Source: Gnetum montanum (taxonomy: Eukaryota; Streptophyta; Gnetopsida; Gnetales; Gnetaceae). Taken from it: a stretch of DNA of 64,000 nucleotides. The notes beneath the pieces were generated by a model, which saw only the letters and a program-made list of their open reading frames with translations, was not told the DNA's origin and did not search any database. Positions within the stretch are counted from its first letter, which is position 1; each line of letters begins with the position of its first letter. The position numbers and the translations under genes were made by a program. Below are positions 12,466 to 23,000 of the stretch, one piece after another. The stretch spans positions 197,729-261,728 of the forward strand of contig MNCI01004661.1 of assembly GCA_015680685.1 (NCBI GenBank). The letters are read 5' to 3'.

Positions 12466-12945
12466 AAATCATGGGTTGTGCAAAGTTTAGCATTACTTGC
12501 ATGCAACCGGTGTGCATAAGACATTGATATACAAAAGTGCCTATATGTAGCAGCCACATGACAAGAAGACACCCAGTGGCTGATAGCTGATCAAGAGAGC
12601 AACTCACTAATGTGCATGGAACTAACTGATGGAATAACTAGTGCTTACATCGACAGCATAGATGTACTCAAGCAAGTCCGTCGCCAACTTCCAAACCTTA
12701 ACCTAGAAAACATCAACTGGGGAAAGTTGGAAATTCCTAAAAAAGTTAGACTAGAGCCTTAATAAGAGATTGTTAGTGTGCAACAGACCAAACCTTACCA
12801 TGAATCTAGAACGGTTAGTGCACATAATACCTTTGAGAAGGGACAACCCTATTCACTATTTTGGATCTCCTCCTTCCAACTTAGTCATGATGGAGACAGC
12901 CACCTTTGCTAATCATTTGAGGTCCTCAGTTCCTTTTTAAGTTTT
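12466..12945 (+). pseudogene. TE-3 remnant of pol ends around an internal deletion
   Basis: After the protease stop the same frame continues with the family linker (DSIDVLKQVRRQLPNLNL, then NINWGKLEIPKK) and jumps near 12760 to EIVSVQQTKPYHE, which in TE-2 lies at the end of integrase. Thus RT, RNase H and nearly all of integrase are missing. The TE-4 junction is at a different place. Confidence 0.75.
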
Positions 12946-14848
12946 TATTTTACACATTTTTGTTTTACAAATTTCTTTAACTTTTCTTGTTTTTGTTTTT
13001 CAAAATCATTTATACTTTTTCATTTCTTTGTGTGACTATTTGTTTTGTTTGTTTTTTTTTTTTATCTTTATTGGTTGTTTTGATTTTGTTAGATTCATCA
13101 CCTAATAAGTACTCCTGGTGGTGGTATGAACTGTATTCTATGGATTGCTAATGTTTCGTTTTTATCTTTGAGTTATAATGTTGATACTAAGGTATGGTTC
13201 TTTTGATATAACAGGTAATGAGTCCATGTCACCCATGCATCCATAAATTTTTATGGTCTCTCTTGGCTTGGAACTGTACAGTCCCTTTCTTAATAATAAA
13301 ACTATCAACGAATTGGTGACTAGGCATTTCTCAAATTGAGGAAGGAGTTAAAGACTAAAAAGGGTGTGACTTGAAGGGAATTTGATGCATTTGTGCTAGC
13401 CATTCTCTTGAGTGCTTGGATGTTTTCTTCTTAAGTTTTTCTTACCATTTTGACATTGCTCCATTATCAGGAAGTTGAGCCAATAAAAATAAGTCTTTGC
13501 ATGGTGTGGTTTTCATGCAAAAAAAAAAAAAAAATCAAACAAACAAACAAACACAAAAAAAATAGTGAGAATTCAAAGCACATCCCTTAAATAAAATAAT
13601 TATTTAGGCTACAAGCACTAGTTATGGAACTAAACAAACATGTTCCCTCTAACTAAGGCTGTCTCTTGCTTACTACTTTTCCCTTTCTCATTTCCTCGGA
13701 ATGGTGGCGACTCTTTTGCAGAAGCATTCTTATTACTTCAAGTGGATGGATTGGCCAAGTGTATTAATGCAAAATCACTGGATGTGGATTGTTTGATGCT
13801 GGATTTGGAATGAGATCTACTCAGTCACATTAACCAAATACACAAGGGGCTGTACAGCACCTTGTTCTTGGGACTCCATTCCATTCTCTTCTCCTCATCA
13901 TTTTTTATCCATTTTCCACCTAATTGTCAATTGTCTCAGTAGTCGATATTTTGGTTAATGCATTGTTTTATTTTTGGTGAATTCTTGTGGTTAAGACTTT
14001 AACTCTTGCCTCCAAATGACATTTCTAGAGCCTACGGACTCTTTGAATGTGGGATTGTCAAGGCATCAAGGGCATGAGCCTGCTTTGGGGAGGACCCACT
14101 GACATTCCTATTTGGTGCATCAGTTAACTTCTTTTTCTTAAACATTGCTGCAATCAACATTTGTTTTGTTCATTCTCATCTCTAACATCCATTTTATTAG
14201 CTTTGCCATTGTTTATTTTTCTCCATCTTTCTTATTCCTTATATTTTTCCATTCTATCGCTACCGGAGGATCGCTCTTAGTCATGGGGACCTTGGTCCAA
14301 TTTTTTCAATTTTCCTAACCCCTACACCTTGGGTAGTCACCAGTGTTATATCTCTAGAATCCGTATTAGCCATATCACAACTCAGCCAATGGACCTTACA
14401 CTGAGGCAAGGTATCAACTGTATTATGATTTACTTATCCTTACTCATATGTGACTGTGTTGTGTGTGCAGATGGCAATCATACAACAATGGACTGGATTT
14501 GGAGGAAACAGTTAGGATGGACTGGTGCTGGAATAGTTGTGCAAGGAACATGAATGATGGAGTGATTATAGATGGACAACGGAAGGCGCAATCCTGGCAT
14601 CGGCAGCAACATGTCTTCTTCTTTTCTCTCTCTCTCTTCTCTCTTAGTTGCCAAATAAGGTTGGATGTCAATTGTGTATAGTGTTCATTCTTGTAGTCAT
14701 GAACACTAATATTGTCATGTATTGTAATGATTGATCCATTCACACATCATCCCATTCACCATTAGTTGTCATTCAAGTCAATAATCCCATACCTTCCCAA
14801 TATTTTGTAAGGAACTCAAGGATGAGTTTTCATTCAATCATGGGGGTA
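12946..14848 (+). other. TE-3 3' untranslated region
   Basis: No gene. It contains a T-rich tract (12950-13070), a poly-A/CAAA run (13519-13560), a block shared with all families here (14079-14100), a GTGTGTGCAG splice-acceptor-like site before an ATG at 14470, a CT microsatellite near 14625-14645, and the polypurine GGGGG at 14842-14846 that would prime plus-strand DNA. Confidence 0.65.
14079..14100 (+). promoter_or_regulatory. Conserved 22-bp non-coding block in TE-3
   Basis: CCTGCTTTGGGGAGGACCCA plus CT. The same word occurs at 22216-22237 (TE-4), 59131-59152 (TE-7) and, with two changes, on the minus strand at 32645-32666 (TE-5). Function unknown; it sits in the untranslated region of every element that is complete enough to show it. 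Confidence 0.55.
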
Positions 14849-14855
14849 TGATGAG

Positions 14856-14905
14856 CCGCGATATCGCGTACATGATATCGCGTCTTGTCTCATCTTCTAT
14901 AAATA
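14856..14905 (+). promoter_or_regulatory. U3 palindromes and TATA box, TE-3 3' LTR
   Basis: A perfect 12-bp palindrome CGCGATATCGCG (14857-14868) and a following ATGATATCGCG half-site precede TATAAATA at 14898-14905. Confidence 0.6.
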
Positions 14906-15073
14906 AGAGGCAACACCCATAGTTCCAAATAGTAAGACTTAGACCCTTAGCCAAACTCTTGCAGTTTTATTAGTCCAGAGTGAGAATAATTTTTGTGTGC
15001 CCACAGTAGGAGTCATAGAGTGAACGGATCTTTATTCAAGCAATTTGTACCTGAGCATACATTTGTGTATAGT

Positions 15074-15079
15074 AATAAA
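15074..15079 (+). terminator. Polyadenylation signal, TE-3 3' LTR
   Basis: AATAAA at the family position; in the 3' LTR this is the copy that would end the genomic RNA. Confidence 0.5.
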
Positions 15080-15628
15080 GACAAACTTTATGATAAACCT
15101 TGCAGCATACAGATTAAGCTAATTAGTAATTAATTATTGTTGAATGTTTAATGCTTTCCTAGTTAATTAATCTCTCTTTCAACCTTCAACCCCCTTAGTT
15201 AAATACACTTAGTGTGACTGCTTTGAGCATGTGTGTAGCACTTGGTAACCCAGTAACGATTAGCATTTGGTAATCCCAGCAATGTTGCACTGGTTCAAGA
15301 TGTGTACAGCAAGTGGGAATGGATACTGGTGTTAGGAACATCTAGAACTTAGTTAATGAATAGTTAGTGTAAGTTAGTCACTTAATTATCTCTCCTTTCC
15401 TTTATTAGCAGAAGACATAAAATGATAAAAAGCTATAAAAATCATATACCTCAAGCTTACTTAACCATACAATTGTGACAATACAAGTAAGTTTGGGAAG
15501 ACAATGATTGATTAACCCTGAGTGTTCCATTAAGGTGAGTAAGCACTTAGTCCTTGGAGTTCGACCGAATCACGCATGAAACACTTGTATTCGTATGGTT
15601 GAGTGTAGGGGTACCTCACCACTCATCA

Positions 15629-15633
15629 ACGCA
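15629..15633. repeat. Right target-site duplication of TE-3 (ACGCA)
   Basis: Partner of GTGCA at 8485-8489; two transition differences. Confidence 0.6.
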
Positions 15634-15645
15634 CAAACAACAAAG

Positions 15646-15663
15646 TCCTTGACTATAGCACCA
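15646..15663 (-). other. Primer-binding site of TE-2 (decayed)
   Basis: On the minus strand TTGG TGC TATAGTCAAGGAC follows the LTR end, a worn version of the tRNA-Asp site seen in the sister elements, and is followed by the family leader words (TTTGTTGTTTGTGC). Confidence 0.65.
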
Positions 15664-15664
15664 A

Positions 15665-16481
15665 TGATGAGCGACGAGGTATCCCTATGCTCAACCATAT
15701 GAATACGAGCGTACATGCATGATCCGGTCAAACTCCAAGGACTAAGTGCTTATGCACCTTTGTGGAACAAGAATGGGTTGATCAATCGTTGTCTCCCCAA
15801 GCTTACTTGTATGTCACGATTGTATGGTTAAGTAAACTTGAGGCATATGATTTTTATACTTTTTATGTGTTTTTATGTCCTGTTACTAATAAGGGAGGAG
15901 AGAGATAACTAAGTAACTAATTTAATTTGACTACTGATTAACTAAGCTTTAATTAATCCTAACACCAGTATCCATTCTCACTTGCCATATACATCCTGAA
16001 CCAGTGCAACACTACTAGAATTACCAAATGGTAATTGTTACTGGGTTACTAAGTATTACACGCATGCTCGAAGTGATCATACTGTGTGTGCTTACTCAGG
16101 AGAGTTTTAGGGTGAGAGAGAGAGAGAGAGAGAGAGAGAAAGAATTAATTAACTAAGGAAAGCATTAAATAACTAAAAATAACATTAATTAATCTATTCT
16201 GAATGCTGAAAGGTTTATCACAAAGTTTGTCTTTAATGTCGTATACAAGATGTGCTCAGGTACACAATGCTCGAATAAAGATCTGTTCACTTTATGACTC
16301 CTACTGTGGGCACACAAAAATAATTCTAACTTTAAGAGGGAGAAAAGGCAAGAGTTTGGGTAAGAGACTAAGACTAACTATGCAAACCAAATGTGCCCAC
16401 CTCTTATTTATAGGCAATGAGGCAGGACATGATATCGAATATCCAAAATCGCATGGCAAGCTCTGATATCGCTATTCATCA
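15665..16481 (-). repeat. 5' LTR of TE-2 (817 bp)
   Basis: On the minus strand it runs from TGATGAATAGCGATATC at 16481 to CGCTCATCA at 15665. It carries TATAAATA (16412-16405) and lies 36 bp from the TE-3 3' LTR in inverted orientation. No second target-site copy can be checked because the 3' LTR is outside the window. Confidence 0.85.
16114..16139. repeat. (GA)n microsatellite inside the TE-2 LTR
   Basis: Thirteen uninterrupted GA units, absent at this place in the sister LTRs. Confidence 0.9.
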
Positions 16482-16562
16482 ATTATTATTCATTTTTTAG
16501 GATCAAACACCCTTCCCCACTTCCTCCTCCCCTCCCCCCTCCTCTCCACGTGCATGCACACA
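16482..16562. other. Intervening DNA between TE-2 and TE-4
   Basis: 81 bp, including a C/T-rich run (16510-16548). It ends ACACA, the possible left target copy of TE-4. Nothing else seen. Confidence 0.5.
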
Positions 16563-16589
16563 TGATGAGATGCAATTCGCATGAGCCAC

Positions 16590-16672
16590 GATATCGCATC
16601 CCATGCAATATCACATCGTCCCCTATGATGTTGCATATGCGATATCGTGGTCCATCGCCATATTTATAAATA
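16590..16672 (+). promoter_or_regulatory. U3 palindromes and TATA box, TE-4 5' LTR
   Basis: CCACGATATCGCATCC and GCATATGCGATATCG precede TATAAATA at 16665-16672. Confidence 0.6.
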
Positions 16673-16838
16673 AGAGGCGGCTCTCCCTTGTTTCTCCATC
16701 CTAAGTTAGAAGTAGAAAAACTCTGGTAGTTTGATCACTCCAGAAATAGAATATTTTCCATGTGTCCACAGTAGGAGTCCTAAAGTGAACGGATCTTTAT
16801 TAGAGCAACATTGTACCTGAACATAAGTTGTGTACGGC

Positions 16839-16844
16839 AATAAA
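16839..16844 (+). terminator. Polyadenylation signal, TE-4 5' LTR
   Basis: AATAAA at the family position. Confidence 0.5.
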
Positions 16845-17587
16845 GACGAACTTCTTGGATAAACCTGCAGTGCATGGAATAGGATTTTATTTATTGTTTT
16901 CTCTCTCACCCTTAAACTTCTAGAATGCGGAATGAGTACAACTTAATTATGAGCATCTAAGGATGTGTACGGATAGTCAAGGATCGGCTGCTCATCGCAT
17001 GCAATATGAGTACGACTTGATTACGAGCATCTCATGTGACTACTTGGTAATCCAGTGGCATATTCAGGATCTATGCTTGGTAATCCCAATGGTAGTCCCA
17101 GATGTGTACGATTAGTCAAGGAATTAGCTACTCATCGCACTTAGGCTAGATAGATTCTCTCAACCCTTTCCTCCTAGTTAAGTGCCTCAATACGACCACT
17201 TCGAGCACATGCGTTACGTGCAATGAACCTAGCAACGATTAGTGTTTGGTAGCCGCGGTTGCATCGGTTCAGGGTGTGTACGGTAAGTGGGAATGGATGT
17301 TGACACTAGTTTAATTTAGACTTAGTCATTAGTTAGAGTTAGTTAGTTTCTCAACCCTTCACCTTGATGGCATAGGAGAAAAACATAAAAGACTATAAAA
17401 ATCATATACCTCGGACTTACTTAACCATACATCGTGACAACTACAAGTAAGTCTGAGAAGATAATGAATGATTAACCCCAAGTGTTCTATGGGGCGTGTA
17501 GGCACTTAGTCTGCGGAGTTCAATCGGATCGCACGTGCTACGCTCGTTTCGTATGGTTGAGTGTAGGGGTACCTCGCCACTAATCAT

Positions 17588-17605
17588 TGGCGTCGTTGCC
17601 AGGGA
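17588..17605 (+). other. Primer-binding site of TE-4 (tRNA-Asp type)
   Basis: TGGCGTCGTTGCCAGGGA, two transitions away from the complement of the plant tRNA-Asp 3' end, one base after the LTR. Confidence 0.85.
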
Positions 17606-17727
17606 CTAAGTGTTGTGCGCTGAATAGAACATAAAGGGTATCACTCACATCGTTGGGAGCTTAAACAAACCCTAGGATTAACCAAGATAAAAAAATTTAT
17701 AATGGTAAAATTAGCACACTGATAACA

Positions 17728-20700
17728 ATGTCTTCTTCTTCTTCTCACAAGAGTACATCACCTAAGGATCATACAAAGAACAATCGGTAATCAAAAACAC
17801 ATAACCAAAATCAGCCAAGTCCTAAACAATACCAGATAGTATATACTCATCCTGATGAGTATATTCCAAATTTTACTTTTATCCTTCATCAAGAAAAATA
17901 ACTGCGATGGAGAGATTTGCAAGGTAACATTGTGTTACCCCTAGATCGATTAGTCTCTAACATGCTTCTTCGTGCCTTGGCACAGATTGGCATGACAGAA
18001 TTATACGCCGAATACGTTGTGACAGACTTTGACGTGAGGGATTATCATCCCACAGATTTACAACATATGAGGGACTCAAGGTAGGAGAGCCAACATACCC
18101 TGTTGAAGGGCAAAGGCCCGCACGTCCTTAGTGAAATAAGAGATGAGGAACCCCTTATAATGGGTTCTTTAGCAAATGATGTTCCCCCTCCTAACGATGG
18201 TGAGGAGGTTGGGTATCAGAAACTATGCTTAACGATACATATTACTGGTTCTGATCCCCGTGAACACCAACTGCTCACAGAAGGAACAACCACTCATGCT
18301 AAGGATGGGCACTTTGATCGTCATCACGATCAGGGCTGGAGCAACAGAAGAGAAGATAGGAAACATCGTCATGGCAATGGTTTCCCTTCTTCTTCCCCTT
18401 CTTCACATCACTCACCCTCTCCTTCCACATCTGGTCGCAACCATCATGAACACAATGAAGAGGATAAAGGTAGACAAAATGAGAGACCTCGATGGGAAAG
18501 TTGAGAGAGAGGACAAGGGCAAGGACATAGGGAGAGTAGGGAACAACACAGACATCACAGGCATCATGAAAGAGATGATCATGATGAGCCCCTACCCACA
18601 ACCCAAAGTATGCTTAACATAACGAAGGCAGTTAGAATTCCCACGAGGCATTTAAAAGATAGTCGGATCAAATGTTTAGACATGAACAATATCCCACGAT
18701 TTGAAGGGGGATACAATGCAGATCCACAAAATCATTTACAAGCATTCCACAATGCCTGTGCCTTGCAGAATATAGAAAATGGATGGAAAAAACTTAAGTT
18801 GTTCCCCAGGATACTCACCAAAGAAGTAGAGAGTTGGTACTAGTCCTTAGAACTGGAAACCATCAGGAGGTGGAGTACGATGCTAGAACTCTTCAACGAT
18901 AAGTATCAGACGTACTTCAGAGTGTCTAATTTGCATAAGCAGATCCAAGGTTGGAAGCAAGGTAATTATGAACCCTTGGATGCTGCCATGGCCTGCTACT
19001 ACACATTGTTATATTGTTTCCTGGGCCATGGGTACGCTCAGAGGGATCAACTTCACCACATCGTGGATGGGCTAAGGCATGAAACGAGAAGAACCCTTGG
19101 GACTTATTCCCAAGGGAGACTCTCACAACTTAGAGCCCATGAAGTACATCACTTGTTGGAGAAAGTAGCTAAAGAAGAAGGCGAGCTACGAAAAAGGGAA
19201 AGTGCGGAACAATACAACCACAATCTCTCCCTTCAAAAGAAGGGAGTGAAATTTTGTGATGAAGAGGATGAGTCACCAATCGAAGAGTTGATGAACAGAA
19301 AGACCTTGCCACTTCAAAAGTTAACAACGGAAATAGCGGCTAAGGTAGATGATGTATGGAGTTCCTTAGACTCTAAAATTGACACTATCTTAAAAATTGT
19401 AGAAGAGTATATGGTAGAACAAAGTAGTGATAAAGGTAAGATAAAGTGGAGAGATTTAGATCCTACACATAACAAGGGTAAGGGGAAAATCACTAACTCC
19501 GATGTGGTTGTGGAGATAGACACAGACGATGACGGTGGATGTGAGATCTGCCACTATGACCATCCTAAGGGATGTTGTCCAATCATCTCATATCTACAGG
19601 AGTCTGGGGTGTATGCACTTAATCAACGGCAAACACCCCGTAGGTTACCTTCTCCCCAAGGTAACCCAAGGTAGTTCCACCAACCCTTAACATATTATCC
19701 AAGTGGAACTCCACTACAACCCATCGGACAACATTAGCAATGGAAATACCCATAGTCATGGGGGATGCCATCACCGAAACATCAGTACCCTTACCGGCAG
19801 CCTGACCCTTATGGATATTATGTGCAGCAGCCGATTTCTCCAAGTGACTCTATGAGTCACACAACTCCCCACCGTCACTACCAAGTTTGGGAGTACTTCA
19901 GGAGGACTCCTTCTCCTCCGGGAGACACTCCATACCCACACCATCCTCCAAATCCATCTGCACCTCTTCCACAAGTAGTTCCCATAACACCTCATGCTCC
20001 AACAATGCAAGGGGAACTTCCTCCTCAACCGCAGCAACGTCACGCTATGAGAGTTGTAAATATTCAACCTACTGCTAGTTCTGACAATTGTAAAAAGAGA
20101 AGACCCTTCTTCAGAACCAAAAGCCCAAACAAACTCTCACAACAACAAGCAGTTGAGCCCATGTACACTCCTCCACCATCTAACACTCCGGAGAACCCTT
20201 CAGTTCAACATCAGAGTCTAATGCATACGGTTATGTTAACGCATACCGTAACCAACTGGATTAAGGTAGGCCACCTTCCTAGGAAACTAATTGATCTTGG
20301 AAGTTCCTTAATCTATCTTTGGGTCACTAGAAATGAACCACATAGGGTTCTTCTTGACTCAGGTTCCGAAGTCAATTTAATATCACGAGAAATGTATCAT
20401 GCCTAGAACCTGCCCCAACTTAAGAAGAGCAACATTCAACTAGAGCTGGCAGACCAGTCCATCACCATTCCCTTGGGATTGGTGGAGGACATCATTACCA
20501 CTATGTGTGGTTGGTCTTACCCAGCTGATTTTCTGGTGATTGAAGTCAACAACAATGAAGGGGACTTCTCGATTATAATGGGAAGGGCATGGCTTAGTAC
20601 AGTAGACACATGCTTTAGGATCTGCGATATTTCCTTGGAAATCTCTAAGATAAACATTTATGAAAAGACCGAGAAAAGGAAAGTTCCATGTATCACATAC

Positions 20701-21051
20701 AGTGATTCATCGAGTGATGACATGGAGGAAATGCCTCCATGTAACAGGTGTGCCCTTGAAACTTTACAACAAAGATGCAAGTATGTAGCAACCACACAAC
20801 CAGTAGTAGACACCTCGTGGTTGACAGCTACTCGAAGGAGCAACCAAATATGCATGGAACGAACTGAGGAAACCCATGTCCATAACGGAAGCATATATAC
20901 ATTGGAATATGAGCGTCGCCAACTTCCACCCCTTAATCTAAGATCATCAATTGGGAGAAGTTGGGCACTTCTTAGAAATTCAAACAGGCGCTCATTATTT
21001 CGGATCTCTCCCTTTCCACTCAGTCAAGGGGGAGATGGCCACCTATGCTAA
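17728..21051 (+). pseudogene. TE-4 gag-protease, one frame with nonsense codons only
   Basis: ATG 17728 opens a frame of about 1,107 codons that keeps one phase to 21051. It holds the N-terminal block (VYTHPDEYIPNFTFILHQ), Arg/His/Ser linker, capsid-like core (18610-19130: CLDMNNIPRFEGGYNADP, GHGYAQRDQLHHIVDG), charged region, a knuckle CEICHYDHPKGCC (19540-19578), Pro/Gln/Tyr-rich tail, and protease (LLDSGSEVNLIS, IIMGRAWLS). It extends further past the protease than TE-3 (CNRCALETLQQRC region) and then passes straight into the end-of-pol words (SLFRISPF). Around eight to ten stops interrupt it, most of the CAG/TGG-to-stop type. The longest unbroken piece is 264 codons (18880-19674). Confidence 0.85.
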
Positions 21052-23000
21052 TCATATGGGGCCCTCAATTCTTTTTACATTTTTGTTTTACACGTTTTTA
21101 TCTTACACATTTTTGTTTTACAAATTTCTTTAACTTTTCTCGTTTTTGTTTTACAACTTTCTTTAACTTTTCTTATTTTTTGTTTTATAACATCGTTATA
21201 CTTTTTCATTTTGTGTGTGTGTGTGTGTGTGATCCACCTTATAAGTTTGTCACCCAATAAGTGTTCAGAATGATGGTATGAACTGTTTTCATATTGATTG
21301 CTAATGTTTGGTTTTTACCTTTAAGTCACAATGTTGATACTAAGGTATGTTTCTTTTGGTATGGCAGGCAATGAGATCACTTCATCCATCCATCCACAAG
21401 TTTCTATGGTCTCTCTTGGCTTGGACATGTATAGTTCCTTCCTTAATAAGAACTTAAACGAATCAGTGACTGGGTATTTCTCAAACTAAGGAAGGACTCA
21501 AGGATTGAACAGGGTATGACTTCAAGGGAACTTGATGCTTTTGTGTTAGCCATTCTCTTGGGTGCTTAGATGTTTTCTTCTTGAGTTTTCTTGTCGTTCC
21601 GATGTTACCCAACTATCGGAAGCTAAGACAATAAAAATAAAAAGTCTTTGCATGGTGTGGTTCTCATGCATAAAAAAAAGCAAAAAAAAAAAAAAAGAAA
21701 AAAAAACTAAGTGAGAATTCAGAGCACACCCCTTAGACAAAATAAACTTGGGCTACAAGCATTGGTTATGGAACCAAAAGTGTTTCCTCTAACTAAGGCC
21801 TTTCTCGCTTCCCATTCTCTCCTTTGTTTCGTTGGAATGGTGGTGATTCTTGGAGAAAGCATTCTTGTTACTTCAAGTGGATGGTTTAGCCAAATGCATT
21901 GATGCGAAGTCATTGGATGTGGTTGGTTTGAGGCTGGAGTTGGAATGAGATTTGCCAAGTCACATTAATCATAAAACACACAAGGGGCTGTACACCATAT
22001 TGTTCTTGGGATTCCATTCCATTCTATTCTCTCCATCCTTCTCTCCATTATTCACCTCATTGCCGATTGTATCATTAGTGTATATATTTTGGTTGATACA
22101 GTGTTTTCTTTTTGGTAAATTCTTGCAGTTAAGACTTTAACTCTTGGTCTAATTGACATTTCCAGAGCCTACGGACTCTTTGAATGTGGGTTTGTCAAGG
22201 CATTAAGGGCATGAGCCTGCTTTGGGGAGGACCCACTAACATTGCTATTTGGAGCATTAGTTAAATTATTTCCCTTAACATTTTGCAATTAATTTTATTT
22301 TTTTCATTTCCATCTTGACATCTATTTCCTCGATTCCATAGTTGTCCCTTTTTATCTATCTTTCTTACTCCTTTTCTTTCTCCATTCTAACGCTACCGGA
22401 GGTTTGCGATTAGTCATGTGGGTACGGGGCCTAACTTTTTCAATTTTCTCCTAGCCCCAAATTTTTTGATTTTCTTCCTAACCCCTACACCTTCGGTAGT
22501 CATCATTAATATATCCCCAGATCCGTATCAGCCATACCACAACTCAACCAATGGACTTACACCGAAGCAAGGTATCAATTACATGATTATTCATTTACCC
22601 TTGCTAATATATGATTGTGTTGTGTGTGCAGACTGCAATCATACAAAAACAGAATTGGATCTAGAGGGAACACTTGGAATGGAGTAGTTTTGAAAGCAGT
22701 TATGCAAGGAGAAAGATCGATGGCGCACTTACCGATGGACAACGGAAGGTGCAATCTTGGCGTTGGCAGCAACAACACTTCTTTCTCTCTCTCTCTTTCT
22801 TTCTCAGCTGCCAACTAAGGCCTGATGTCATTGTAATAAGGTGTTTACCCTTGTTATCATGAACACCAGTTTTGTCAAGTCTTGTAATGATGATCCGTTC
22901 ACATGTCATCCCATTAGTTCCATTCCCCTCAATAATTCCGTACCTTCTCGATATTATTGTAAGAAACTCGAGGACGAGTTTTCATTCAGTCATGGGGGTA
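21052..23000 (+). other. TE-4 3' untranslated region
   Basis: No gene. It shows T-rich tandem-like words ACATTTTTGTTTTACA (21070-21200), a (GT)n run (21214-21230), poly-A tracts (21669-21707), the shared 22-bp block (22216-22237), a splice-acceptor-like GTGTGTGCAG at 22622-22631, a CT microsatellite (22778-22803) and the polypurine GGGGGTA before the LTR. Confidence 0.65.
22216..22237 (+). promoter_or_regulatory. Conserved 22-bp non-coding block in TE-4
   Basis: Identical to 14079-14100 in TE-3 and 59131-59152 in TE-7. Confidence 0.55.

Larger units (their letters stand above)
8490..15628 (+). mobile_element. TE-3: non-autonomous gag-protease LTR retrotransposon nested in TE-2
   Basis: A complete 7.1-kb element: 5' LTR, tRNA-Asp primer site, one long gag-protease frame, a deletion that removed RT, RNase H and integrase, a 2.3-kb untranslated tail, polypurine tract and 3' LTR. 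It sits in the 5' leader of TE-2 in opposite orientation. It resembles the class described as TR-GAG (terminal repeats with gag) but also keeps a protease. It would need RT and integrase in trans, plausibly from TE-2 relatives. All coding frames carry nonsense mutations. Confidence 0.88.
14849..15628 (+). repeat. 3' LTR of TE-3 (780 bp)
   Basis: Starts TGATGAGCCGCG after GGGGGTA and ends CACTCATCA. Followed by ACGCA, the right target-site copy. Confidence 0.9.
1367..16481 (-). mobile_element. TE-2: minus-strand Ty3/gypsy element with full pol, split by TE-1 and TE-3
   Basis: Read on the minus strand, the order is 5' LTR (16481-15665), tRNA-Asp-like primer site (15663-15646), a short leader, the nested TE-3, then gag (8382-5849), protease, RT, RNase H, integrase and 3' untranslated DNA down to 1367, where TE-1 interrupts. 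The 3' LTR must lie left of the window. Gag-pol order PR-RT-RH-INT places it in Ty3/gypsy. The RT sequence and tRNA-Asp primer suggest an Athila-like or related non-chromovirus lineage (inference). It is the only local element of its family with RT and integrase, so it represents the probable autonomous partner of TE-3 and TE-4. Many nonsense codons and frameshifts make it inactive now. Confidence 0.85.
16563..17586 (+). repeat. 5' LTR of TE-4 (1,024 bp, chimeric)
   Basis: Starts TGATGAGATGC and ends CACTAATCA. It is about 200 bp longer than its sisters because 16921-17160 holds sequence resembling the TE-5/TE-7 family LTR (compare 55180-55380: words such as GCGGAATGAGTAC, GCTCATCGCACTTAGGCTAG), partly duplicated within the insert. 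Confidence 0.85.

Noticed and set aside
12174-12572. 132-codon minus-strand frame opposite TE-3 protease
   Set aside because: Shadow of the protease frame.
16203-16466. 87-codon plus-strand open frame in the TE-2 LTR
   Set aside because: It lies in a non-coding minus-strand LTR, is not conserved in sister LTRs and shows no protein features.
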